A DNA stretch of 64,000 nucleotides. It comes from Isoetes taiwanensis. Taxonomy: Eukaryota > Streptophyta > Lycopodiopsida > Isoetales > Isoetaceae. The position numbers and the translations under genes were made by a program. Below, one piece after another: positions 11,587-20,647 of the stretch. The stretch covers positions 15,738,283 through 15,802,282 of the forward strand of contig JAJEKV010000026.1 in the NCBI GenBank assembly GCA_021234155.1. Direction: 5' to 3'. Position 1 is the stretch's first letter; every line of letters begins with the position of its first letter. A model generated the notes under the pieces. The model searched no databases, was not told the origin of the DNA, and worked only from the letters and a program-made list of their open reading frames with translations.

Positions 11587-13134
11587 GCTGAGGTCAGAGT
11601 TGATGATTGTAACTATTGGATCAAAGAGCTCATTTTACTCAAGTATCATGAATGTGGGATTGAGAGTCCAAATCTGGCTGTACAGACCATTGTGGCATGT
11701 ATCAGGACCAAGGAAATCCATGAATACATTACATTCAAAGAGACCAACTTGGTGGACAAATCAAGATCACCTATCACATTCTTAGGCTTCAATGGTTGGT
11801 TTAAACTGCTCCACACTATGAAGAAGATGAATTTTGATTACAACAAATGTAAAGGTGCAATTCTGGAAGTCTATAATGATTTGGACAATATTCTTTACCA
11901 AAGAACTTGCCAAGAGGATGATATTGCCAGAAACTTCATGATTGGCCTTGCTGCCCTTGAAGAAGGTAATGGAATTTATCCTTCATTTGGTCCAAACAAT
12001 GATGATACTGATACTCCTTCCAATGAGGATGATATTTGCTTATTCTCTGATAAGGATTTGACAGAACCTGAACTATCCAATGGCCAAGCTGCCAATCAAG
12101 ATACATCCTATAGTGAACTGCAGCAGTCTGGTACTGAGCATGAGGAGGTCCCTAATCTTACATTAGGAAATTCGTCTTGTTTTCCCATTATTAATGAACA
12201 ATCTGTTGAAGGGCTTGCTGCTGCATACGATCACGCCATATGGAAGAGCCAAAATTTTGGTGCTCTTGCTCCTATCAACCTGGAAACTTGGATTGCATTG
12301 GCAGGTATAAACAAGGAAGAGATTGCACTGGCTAAGAGTTCAGCCACCAAACTTCAAAAAAGTTTTTCCTATATTAATCCTGATCTCAACTTTGATATGT
12401 CCTTCTTTGATGAAGTATGCATTAAGGACCCTGCTATTCAGGTTTGCCAAAAAGGCCATATGGCTTTCCCTAATGAGACTAGAGATGACTTCTTTCTCAA
12501 ACGGATGTGGCGCACTCACTGCCCCTATTTCAAATGCAAGTGCTTCAAAAATAAGAACTCTAACTGCCATTGTGGAATTATTTGGCTAGATCAGGGCATA
12601 TGGTTTTTACTAAACCATTTGGATAATGTTTATGAGGATTCTACTCCAATTATGAAGATGGTGGCAATTTCAAAACTTTTAAATAAGGTATTGAAGCCTG
12701 CGGTTATTGGATACATTTCATATCTGGAAGTTCGTAAAGTCATGATAAATATGACTTTAAAGTTTGCTGAAGATTCTAAGGCTAATCTGAAGAATATGTA
12801 TGGTAATAGCAGAATGGCAGATATTGTTGAGAAAACAATTAAACCTATCTCTTTCTTGCTGGAAAATGCTGAGCACAGTGGAAAAAACCAGGGCTCCAAG
12901 AAACAGAATTTGTTTAAAACCAAGTACAGTAAACATGTACCCAAATTTACAGCTAAATTGGCTCCAAGGGTCACTGTTGACCCGGCTTTAAACAAAAGAC
13001 AATATGTGCAGAATGAAGATGTACTGGCTGTCAGGCAGCACAGTGGCACAATACCTAGTGGTGGTAATAATGTTATCACGCTTGATGGAAATACCCCAGC
13101 TGATATTGAAGTTGTTCCTAATTCCCAAGAATAA
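11587..13134 (+). CDS. Element A ORF2, conserved unknown protein (~515 aa)
   Basis: The frame opens right after an acceptor (CTATAG|GCT) and runs 515 codons to TAA. Phase 0 matches the exon 1 donor, so translation probably begins in exon 1. The protein aligns along its length with element B ORF2. Shared blocks include WIKELI, CGI-S-PN-AVQ, FLGFNGWFK, an acidic Asn/Asp-rich linker (about residues 135-195), EVPNLTL-NSSC, NFGALAPIN-ETW and GHMAFPN. A Cys/His cluster (WRTHCPYFKCKC...CHC) is followed by IIWLDQGIWFL. I recognise no domain: there is no GIY-YIG endonuclease, RNase H or protease motif. The Cys/His cluster suggests metal or nucleic-acid binding. Its position next to a Penelope-like RT suggests a structural or endonuclease role, which is inference only. 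Confidence 0.7.
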   Translation, partial: AEVRVDDCNYWIKELILLKYHECGIESPNLAVQTIVACIRTKEIHEYITFKETNLVDKSRSPITFLGFNGWFKLLHTMKKMNFDYNKCKGAILEVYNDLDNILYQRTCQEDDIARNFMIGLAALEEGNGIYPSFGPNNDDTDTPSNEDDICLFSDKDLTEPELSNGQAANQDTSYSELQQSGTEHEEVPNLTLGNSSCFPIINEQSVEGLAAAYDHAIWKSQNFGALAPINLETWIALAGINKEEIALAKSSATKLQKSFSYINPDLNFDMSFFDEVCIKDPAIQVCQKGHMAFPNETRDDFFLKRMWRTHCPYFKCKCFKNKNSNCHCGIIWLDQGIWFLLNHLDNVYEDSTPIMKMVAISKLLNKVLKPAVIGYISYLEVRKVMINMTLKFAEDSKANLKNMYGNSRMADIVEKTIKPISFLLENAEHSGKNQGSKKQNLFKTKYSKHVPKFTAKLAPRVTVDPALNKRQYVQNEDVLAVRQHSGTIPSGGNNVITLDGNTPADIEVVPNSQE

Positions 13135-13284
13135 TATACTACTTTGTAGTATAAGACATTTGTCAAAAACAGCTTTTGCTGATCCTTTCATTATTTAATA
13201 TTGCTTCTTAAAATCACCTGGTCTGTTTGATATGTTAAATATTTCTGTTCTTAATGGTTGATACTAATCCATTGTATTGTGTAG

Positions 13285-15343
13285 GTGCATAACAGAATTA
13301 TTACCAAAGATGCTAGTGGAAAAGACATCTGATTAATAATAAAGACGCAAATGATAGAAAAATAGTACATTTCACTTTTATTTCCAAAGCTTTGGATAAG
13401 TTAGATATCAGGAAGATTTTCAGTCTGATTTTAGAGGAGACTTTGCAAGAAAAAGGCATGGAATTGGTTGATAACACCATCTTTGCATGGAGATATGTTG
13501 AACAAATTAAAGACAAAGTTTATAGACCTTTTCTGTTTTTGCTGAAGGAAAGGATGTTATGTGCCCTTGTTCAAATCCCAACCTGGCCAAATTCATAGAT
13601 CCTAGAATTGGGCATGTAAGGACCACAGACTTGGGAATTGTCCACTGTATTAAGTTGAGAAAGGCATTCGCCAAAGGACTAAACCATATACCAGATTGCA
13701 GCCTTAGCATACAGAAATTTAGGGAGGAATTCCTAAGGTTATGCCAACAATTTTGGGAGGTCCACAAGTTTGAGATTATGAATCTCAATGATATTGACAT
13801 TGCAAACATTACTGAAATGCTACTGCAGTACGCACATATGGAAATAATACAGGTGAAGGAAGGATTACCCAATAAAAGATTTTTATGGGATGACCCTCAA
13901 GTGATTAAGAATGTGGAATGGTTAACACGGAATTTTTTCATTTCAGGGTTGGACAAAGCCAACAATAACCCATGTTTCATATGCCAGAAACATATACATG
14001 AGATGGCAATTGCAAGGCTGGGGGGGCCTGACTTTCGATCTACACATTGCCCTCCTGATCAAATATTGGAGGAATGCAGACAATACATACAACAAGCCAT
14101 AGGTTTGGAACATGATGAGGTTGGTAAATTGCCTTATCTTATGGCCAGCTATAAGGCACATAAGGCTGAATATAGATGGTTAACAAATGCAAGTAATACC
14201 ATCTTCTCAACTGTGGCTCAATGGGTTACTGCTATCTTGAATAATATTATGCAGATTTGGCCTCAGTTATGCCTTAGACAAACTGCCCCATACAGGTTAT
14301 TCAACAGAGTTAAGATCAATGCCTCTTGGATGGTAAGTTCTGCTTATGAGGTAGTTCTTAATCTACCTTACAAGATCAGCAGTGTTTTTGCAGCTGATAT
14401 AACAAAATGCTATGAGAATATACCCATTTTTGGTGATGATGGTATTATTGAAATTATGAATGATGTAACCGAACTAGCCTGGGAACACATGAGAAAGGAT
14501 CAACAGCTTATACACATGCTCATAAAGGAGAAAGCCGGTGGCTTTGAAATAAAGTGGGAAAGACATGTAAAAAGGGATTTAAACAAAACATGCTGGACAA
14601 TAGTGGAAAAAGATAAGTTTAAGGCCGTCAACAGTTGGTTGTTGTCACACTGTTTTTTACAATCAGGTAATGAAACATGGCAGCAGAGGAAAGGTATCCC
14701 TATGGGATTTTCGTGTAGCCCAGCTTGGTGTAATTTATACCTTGCCTGGCACGAATTAAGGTTTATGCTGAAACTTGCACACAATGGCAGATTTAAAGAC
14801 ATTAAGAAGTTTGAATGTGCAGCTAGATATATTGATGATCTTAGTATACTAAATGCTGGTTGCATTGATGAGTACTTTGACCCTGAAGCAGATTGCACGA
14901 TTTATAACATGCTTCATCTTGGTATAAAAGATGAAACTGAATACCTTATAGATGGCGATGGAAAACATGGGTGCTCCATTAATTTTCTCAATGTGTGCAT
15001 ACAGGTTTCTGACAGAAATCGTGGACTCTTCAGTATCTCAAGATATGACAAGAGAAATAAACTACCCTTTGAGGTTTACAAATTTATAAAAGCGGATAGC
15101 TGTCGTCCATACTGGCATGCTTTAAAAGTCATAATTTCACAAATTCTTCCATACGTGTATGCGCACTCAGACTTTGAATCTGCTGCTAAAGATATATGTA
15201 ACCTGATTAACAATTTTGTTATGAATGGGTTTGGCAGGAATGAGGTCTGCAAAACTGTCCTGGTGTACTTACAGGGTGAACAGTTTCCTGGTCTGCTGTA
15301 TAACTGTGGGGACATGATACATGCCCTTAAAAGAATGTTATGA
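13285..15343 (+). pseudogene. Element A reverse transcriptase (Penelope-like), two frame breaks near 5' end
   Basis: The main intact frame is 13,559-15,343 (594 codons); homology to B shows that coding begins at the acceptor GTGTAG|GTGCAT (13,285). Two disruptions relative to B are visible. A one-base loss lies near 13,325, and about 14 extra bases lie near 13,515-13,530. After a CPC motif and GHVRTTDLGIVH come the fingers region (YLMASYKAHKAEYRWLT), motif A (ADITKCYENIP), motif B (KGIPMGFSCSPAW), motif C (ARYIDDL) and a thumb region (RYDKRNKLPFEVYKF). These fit Penelope-like RTs rather than gypsy, copia or L1 types. No C-terminal GIY-YIG domain follows. If the breaks are sequencing errors the gene could be functional. 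Confidence 0.75.
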
Positions 15344-15388
15344 AGGTTATAATTTTGTGCTGATAAAAATTAAACAGCATTGTGAGGG

Positions 15389-15425
15389 TAGGGCCTTGGA
15401 CAGCAAGGCCCTGCACTCCTTGTTG
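15389..15425 (+). ncRNA. Element A 3' alternative hairpins
   Basis: Hairpin I is AGGGCCTT (15,390-15,397), a 7-nt loop, then AAGGCCCT (15,405-15,412). Hairpin II is CAGCAAGG (15,401-15,408), a 9-nt loop, then CCTTGTTG (15,418-15,425), with one G-U pair. They share the AAGG strand, so only one can form at a time. Element B has the same two hairpins with the same loop lengths. The position just after the RT stop and before the repeat suggests an RNA element for RT recognition or 3'-end formation. Confidence 0.5.
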
Positions 15426-15848
15426 TATGCATTGCGGTTATTTATGCACTATTCAGGCATAACCAGCAATTGCCCCCCGAGCAAAGGTCGGAGGTAGGTT
15501 TTTTTATTATATGACTGGATTTTATGGATTGCTATACATTTTACTCAACTATAGCTTTTATACCTTGGGGTCATGGTATGCCACTTCACTGGTTTTGTAT
15601 ATACAAGTGGTAAATACTAGTAAATATCGTTATTGGGATCGAATACAACAGGTTTAGGGTTACAGAGTTAACCATATGGTCTAGCCGTGTGCTGGGCGTG
15701 TTTTGTGGATGCTGTACCTCAATCCGTTACATGCTATTGCTGGAATTTTGGATGGTATTTCTTTTTCCTAATATTTACGGGTACAAGTTCTATGATGGCT
15801 TAAGGACACGGCTGAGCAGCACGAACCTTGCTAAGGTCTTAACCAAGG

Positions 15849-15856
15849 ATAAATAG
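15849..15856 (+). promoter_or_regulatory. TATA-like box, element A right repeat
   Basis: ATAAATAG 72 nt before the exon 1 ATG, identical to the left copy. Confidence 0.4.
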
Positions 15857-15927
15857 AGGTGATCAGATGCACAATGCATAGGCATGTGCCGAAATCATGC
15901 TGCCTTTGGATTATCCTTTCGTGTAGC

Positions 15928-16257
15928 ATGGGCAGGAAGAAGGGAGATTTGAATATGGCAACCAGGAGAAAATTAGAACGTGAGGCCAGCCTTGCTCCCA
16001 AGAAAAAGAAGGTGTGGGAATTTCGTAGAGCTACTAAATGTCCTCCAGCTGTGGTGATTGTGGATGAGCCCAGGTCTGATTTGGAAATTATTGCTAAGGA
16101 TAAAGATGGTGGCAGTCTGGCTGATGGGAAACCTGCACAAGATGTGAAGATCAGTGAAAATGAGAGCAATAAAAGGAGTGAGCCTGTTCAAGAGGCTGGA
16201 TCTGCTGCATCTGCTGCACAACACAAAGGGATTCCCCCTGGAGCGTCAAATATTCAG
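15928..16257 (+). CDS. Element A exon 1, intact: basic N-terminal peptide
   Basis: 110 codons from ATG to a CAG|GTTATT donor; without splicing it would read through to a stop at 16,278. The N-terminus is MGRKKGDLNMATRRKLERE, followed by PKKKKV at about residue 30, which is a textbook monopartite nuclear-localisation pattern. The rest is a polar Asp/Glu/Ser/Ala-rich tail. Element B exon 1 shares MGRKKGDLN-ATR. It probably supplies a nuclear-targeting and RNA/DNA-binding N-terminus to the spliced products. In this copy the downstream coding exons are missing, because element B follows. Confidence 0.6.
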
Positions 16258-17604
16258 GTTATTCTGGTTTTCTTGTAGGCTTTGGCACAATAATTGGATT
16301 TCTTTCTTGTGAGACTCTAGATAGAATATTAAGGTACTGAATGTTTTTATCTTAAATTGGGATCCCAGAATTATACAGGCTTGCATGATAACTTATGCCT
16401 AAGGCTATATAGCTTAGATGGTTCAGTAGGAATTATCATTATCTGATTATGAAGTCTTAAATTTTTAAAGGATTTAATAATGAAGGGACATCTGGCTAGG
16501 ACAGATTATGATACTAAATTACTGAAAATGTTTCTAAGATTTCTATGGGTTGTACTTTGAGTGTTTATTACTGCTGTGCTAATTGGACCAGACTCTTAAT
16601 GATTAACTATAACTCCCTTAGGAGAGCAGAGCTTATTCTTTGTGTACGTTAGTAGATATTAGTCTACATTTCGGCTGCTTTTCCAGATTTGTATGAGTGC
16701 TATAATAGATCTGATGGTCTCTCTACCATATTAACTAACTATTTGGGATCTACTTGCTAGATATGCTTTGTTGTAACCTGTACAAAATATTAAGAGATGT
16801 TGTTATCTTAGTATGTTAGATACATAAATCATTGCTAATTCTTATGGAAACTCAAGATCATGTGATGTTTACGGGTCTTTAGGGGATTTACACTAACATA
16901 TTTATGATTATTAACTTACTGGCTGCATGCAAGTAGGTTATACCAGGTACTAGGTTTAAATGTGTTGCTAAATGGTAAAGTCTGGTGACCTTAGAAATAA
17001 GAATATGGAACTGATCTGCTCCAGCTTATAAACAGGGATATTAATGGAGCTGACACTATTATATTTCTGTGTTCTAACTTCTATTGTGCTTTGACATGCT
17101 ATTTGCTATGGGACATCTTTTATAAACATGGCGAAGGGGATAACCCAAGAAACCTAATGCTTACTTGTCAGTGCTGCCATTATTACCCTTCTTAGGCTAA
17201 TTTTTGGCTGGTTTACTGCAGGTAACAAGGTTTCTTGCTCCATGCTTTGATGTATCTATTTTTCTAAGCTGATGGTTCAAGCAATACAAGACTTCAAGTA
17301 AGATTATTCCTTTGGGATGTCAAGATCTATAGCTGGAACTCATTTATGAGCTACATTACTGTCCTTTCTTATAGATGTTTATTTATGTAAACAGTGTTTT
17401 ACTGTTTACCATTATGTAACTTTATGAATTTTTAATAATTTTGAAGGAATGGTTTTCAAAATATAATGTATAATGGTTAAGATTATTTAATGTCCTTGTC
17501 TTGGCCTAGTAAAATGTTCCTGTCATTTTGTCTAGGACTGCTAAAGGCAGACTTAGTATCTTTAAAGGGAAGTATTAAGTTTGGAAGTCTGGTTTCAGAT
17601 TGGG

Positions 17605-17628
17605 TTTTTTTTTTTTTTTTTTTTTTTA
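17605..17628 (+). repeat. T24 tract between elements A and B
   Basis: A pure T-run forms the exact junction between the right repeat of A and the left repeat of B. I interpret it as part of the original LINE tail, or as a duplicated poly(T) target. Confidence 0.7.
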
Positions 17629-17639
17629 ATTAAATGTAT

Positions 17640-18245
17640 GAATGGCTTTGGTAGACAAGATAAAGCATGCCAAATGTAAGTCCAAAGTTGAAGAAAAGGA
17701 AAGACCAATGGTTAAACTTGGGTACATTTACGGCACAAGGTTACTAGGTAATCCTTGAAGTACCTAGGCTAGGCAAAACCAGCATGCACAGTATGGTGCT
17801 ATAACATGAAAACATGCAGGAAATAAGCCTCGGGCTGGATGGAAATACGTGAATAACTAGGGTAAGCATGATTGAGCATACCAAAATGGAGTATGACCAA
17901 GGGTTAAACTGAGGTGTATATACCGTACAAGGATACTTGGCAATCTTTGGATTACCTAGGCTATGTAAAACAAGATGTACATGAAGTAAATAAGCCTGGG
18001 GCTAGCTGGAAATATTTGAATAATGTGGCACAAATAACTATGGTTGACATGATAAAGCATACCAGAGGTGAGTCCGAAGTTGATGAAAAGGGAAAGACCA
18101 ATAGTTAAACTCAGATATGTATACTACACAATGTTACTTGGTAAACTTTGAATTACCTAGACCATGAAAAACCAAGATGCACACTAGGGTGCTTTAACAC
18201 GCAGCAAACAAGCCCGGGGCTTGCTAGAAATACTTGATTAAAGTT
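17640..18245 (+). repeat. Degenerate tandem sub-repeats within element B repeat
   Basis: Three diverged units (about 17,640, 17,880 and 18,090 onward) repeat the order GACCAA-GGTTAAAC, ACTTGG-AAT-TTTG-ATTACCTAG, then AAGCCTGGGGCT. The same set occurs in the right copy (24,970-25,570). The 64-residue open frame spanning 17,914-18,108 is produced by these repeats and is not called as a gene. Confidence 0.55.
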
Positions 18246-18647
18246 GCACATGTGTAAAAACACAGGTAAAAACCATGGGGTACTTGATGTATAGCTCTAT
18301 TGGCTGTTTATTGGCAAAAAAGAAATGTTATTGTGAGCATCTAAAAGGATGTTAATTTTAATTTCGTAACTGATGATATGGTAAAGCATAAGTCTTAAAG
18401 AGTGATAGGGTGATACATGAGCTATTTGTTATGAGCTATCTATTATGATTGCAAAATACAAATTACACTTGATGGCTTTAGCGGGTAACTTATTGTGGAA
18501 CATTTCTAGATACAACGAAAACCTTTGGCAAATGTAACATATGATGTATCGACTGAAGTGTTGTCGAAATGTTGGACGGCTTAACCTACTGTCATTTTTA
18601 GGGCAAAAAGTGAGCAACTGCTTGTCGGCTGGTTTCTCCAATAATCC

Positions 18648-18668
18648 GGCCAGAGGAAAGCTCTGGCC
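18648..18668 (+). ncRNA. Perfect hairpin upstream of element B promoter
   Basis: GGCCAGAG, loop GAAAG, CTCTGGCC forms an 8-bp perfect stem about 80 nt before the TATA box. It is unchanged in the right copy (25,958-25,978). Penelope-like elements are known to carry hammerhead ribozymes, but I do not see the CUGAUGA/GAAA core around this stem. Confidence 0.4.
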
Positions 18669-18744
18669 ACATCATCGCTACAGCTAATGCACAGATAATA
18701 GAAAAGGTAAGTACTGGTTGTTGCTTAGTGCTGGGAGCGTAAGC

Positions 18745-18753
18745 TATATAAAA
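18745..18753 (+). promoter_or_regulatory. TATA box, element B left repeat
   Basis: TATATAAAA, a canonical plant TATA box, about 120 nt upstream of the exon 1 ATG. It is retained at 26,060-26,068. Initiation is expected near 18,775-18,785. Confidence 0.55.
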
Positions 18754-18820
18754 CAAGTCTAGGTAAGGACTGCCGGTTGGATTATATATACTGAGGATGG
18801 GCTTTATGATAAACTGCAAA

Positions 18821-18842
18821 ATCCGCATTGCATGGTGCGGAT
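18821..18842 (+). ncRNA. 5'-leader hairpin, element B
   Basis: ATCCGCA, an 8-nt loop, TGCGGAT: a 7-bp perfect stem in the predicted leader 30 nt before the ATG. It is also present in the right repeat. It may affect translation or RNA recognition; no family is recognised. Confidence 0.4.
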
Positions 18843-18871
18843 CCTCCTACTTTGTAGCCACGTTGCCATAG

Positions 18872-19231
18872 ATGAGCAGCGAGATGGGTAGGAAGAAGGG
18901 TGACTTGAATTATGCTACTAGGAAAAGGCTGGCACAAGAGAAATTGGATAATAGAAGCAAGAAGAATCTGTTTCAGTATCATAAGGTTGCAAGGGTTGCT
19001 GAACCAAAGAGTAGTGCAGGGGCAGTTGGATGCAATGTGAACATTCAAGAGGAATTGCCAAATCAGGGGATTGCTGAACTGCCTACAGCAGAGATGATTT
19101 CCACTAACAAAAATGCAGAAAAGGGGATGAATATAGGTCTAGCAATGACCAAAGCTTGTGGATCTACAAGCCTGAAGCATGTTGCTGATGAAAATCCTAG
19201 CAAGCCCAATGGAGTGGAGCGCACTTCTCAG
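18872..19231 (+). CDS. Element B exon 1, intact: basic N-terminal peptide
   Basis: 120 codons from ATG to the donor TCTCAG|GTTCC, phase 0. It starts MSSEMGRKKGDLNYATRKRL, matching the element A exon 1 core (MGRKKGDLN-ATR), and contains RSKKN. The rest is polar and poorly conserved. A second ATG, at codon 5, matches the A start. Unspliced reading ends at 19,333. It probably forms the N-terminus of the ORF2 and/or RT product. Confidence 0.6.
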
Positions 19232-20188
19232 GTTCCAAAATTTAGTTCAATTTTCTACATGGTGATTTTAGATATGGATATCTTTATGAATGGGATCTGG
19301 TATAATGCAATTTGTGTTATCTTAATTATGTAGATAGATGCTGCTAAGTATAAATCTGCACAGAAATTATAATGGCTTTAGCCTAGTGCGTAGATCATTG
19401 GATTATTAAGCTTATGAATTAATATCTGAAATATGGTGTGAGATTATTGCATAATGTCATTGTTCCTGCATGGAAATTTAACACAAAACGGAGGTATTTA
19501 AGGAATATAGAGTAATAAGATTTGATCTGATTTATCATTCCGCTGATGTCAAGATAGATCTGGATAACATATTAGCCATCAGGATTTTTAAATATTTCTT
19601 AATAAATGAAAGTCAATTACCTGGATCTTTGGTTCTAGGCTGGTAAATAATGATAAATATGACTTAGTAACATTGTTGAAAATGTTTGCAAACCGATATG
19701 GCTGTCTTACTGAAATTTATGCTAATTAGAACTGCTGCATAGATGGTGAAGCTTTATGGTTGGTAACCTGGATTTGCCTAGCAGCATATAGACGAATGTA
19801 GATCAGAAATCAGAGATGGCTCTTATATAATCTAAGGGATAAAACAAACAATAGTTCTGCTAAAATGAATCCATATGGGGATAAAAGATCTGATTATGTA
19901 TGCAGTGTGTTGTACTACAGATAAACTTGTTATATGACAGATCTGAAGCTTAGGCCTATGACTTATAATAGATTCTGTAGTTGACTGAGGCAAGTTTGAG
20001 CAGTAAATATCTGTTGCTAAACATATAGACATGTGTGAACTATTGTGAACAGTGTTTAATGATTCTAAATGTCCTTACCCCATGATATGTATGTGAAATG
20101 AGCAGGGTGAAGGGCCATAAACCTAAAAAGTCCCATGACACCTGCTACCCTCAGCATGGCAACCATACTAATGCTTGTTTTTGTTGTT

Positions 20189-20205
20189 TTGGGTGCAGGT
20201 AACAG
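20189..20205 (+). promoter_or_regulatory. Juxtaposed acceptor/donor, element B intron
   Basis: TTGGGTGCAG|GTAACAGG, the counterpart of the element A site at 11,100/11,101. In the right repeat the same spot reads GTGCGTAATG, one of many CAG-site discrepancies. Confidence 0.4.
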
Positions 20206-20647
20206 GACTTTTTACTCCCTGCTATGTTTTATTTAAAAGATGGAAGATGGACAAAAATCGGAAATTCTTTCTCACGAATTGGTCTTGAAGACTCAACATA
20301 AACTTGGAATTACTTGGAATTACTGTTCCTACGACTTTTAGTCTTATGTTTATTGTTGTTGCATACTTATAAGATTTGGATTTATTTGATTTTATGTCTG
20401 ATGTATTTTGAAAACAGTTTGAGTTACAATAAAGTACTCTTGTTATGGGAAAACGTAACCAGATCACATGGCCTTGTTGTTTAAAGTCACCTACTTAAAT
20501 ACAAGGGTTGCTTATTGAATCGAAATTTGGTCCTTGAAAAGGTCTAAACTAGATTAAAATCTGTCTTTTGACAGGTCTAAGGTTTTTGTTTTAATTCCAG
20601 CTTCTTGGTTATACCAAGTTCCTTGATTTTGGTTACATAATGTGTAG

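Larger units (their letters stand above)
9361..17604 (+). mobile_element. Element A: Penelope-like retroelement with LTR-like direct repeats
   Basis: The order on the plus strand is direct repeat (9,361-11,484), unknown ORF2 (11,587-13,134), reverse transcriptase (13,285-15,343), 3' hairpins, then direct repeat (15,505-17,604). The repeats carry a TATA-like box, a short basic exon and most of an intron. They lack TG...CA ends, and I see no primer-binding site or polypurine tract, so they are not retroviral LTRs. They resemble the partial tandem copies (pseudo-LTRs) known for Penelope-like elements. Both outer boundaries fall in T-runs. Element B follows directly after T24. The left exon 1 and the RT 5' part are frame-broken, so this copy is probably not autonomous as it reads. 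Confidence 0.75.
15505..17604 (+). repeat. Element A right LTR-like repeat
   Basis: Preceded by GGAGGTAGG and T7 (15,499-15,505). It matches the left repeat until GATTGGG, where the left copy has T8 then GTTAAAC, but this copy runs into T24 and then element B. It carries an intact exon 1. Confidence 0.85.
17630..20582 (+). repeat. Element B left LTR-like repeat (2.95 kb)
   Basis: Begins ATTAAATGTATGAATGG and matches 24,964-27,897. Homology stops at GGTCTAAGG before a T-run (20,583). Inside are degenerate ~210-bp sub-repeats around 17,640-18,240, each with ACTTGGTA/TACCTAGGCTA and AAGCCTGGGGCT-type words. It also holds two hairpins, a TATA box, exon 1 and most of the intron. Confidence 0.88.

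Noticed and set aside
9361-17604. Direct repeats of elements A and B as true retroviral-type LTRs
   Set aside because: They lack TG...CA ends, no primer-binding site or polypurine tract abuts them, they contain a coding exon and intron, and the RT motifs are Penelope-like rather than gypsy or copia.
17914-18108. 64-residue frame duplicated at 25,249-25,443 as a conserved small gene
   Set aside because: It sits in degenerate sub-repeats upstream of the promoter. Its conservation reflects only the direct repeat, and element A has no counterpart.
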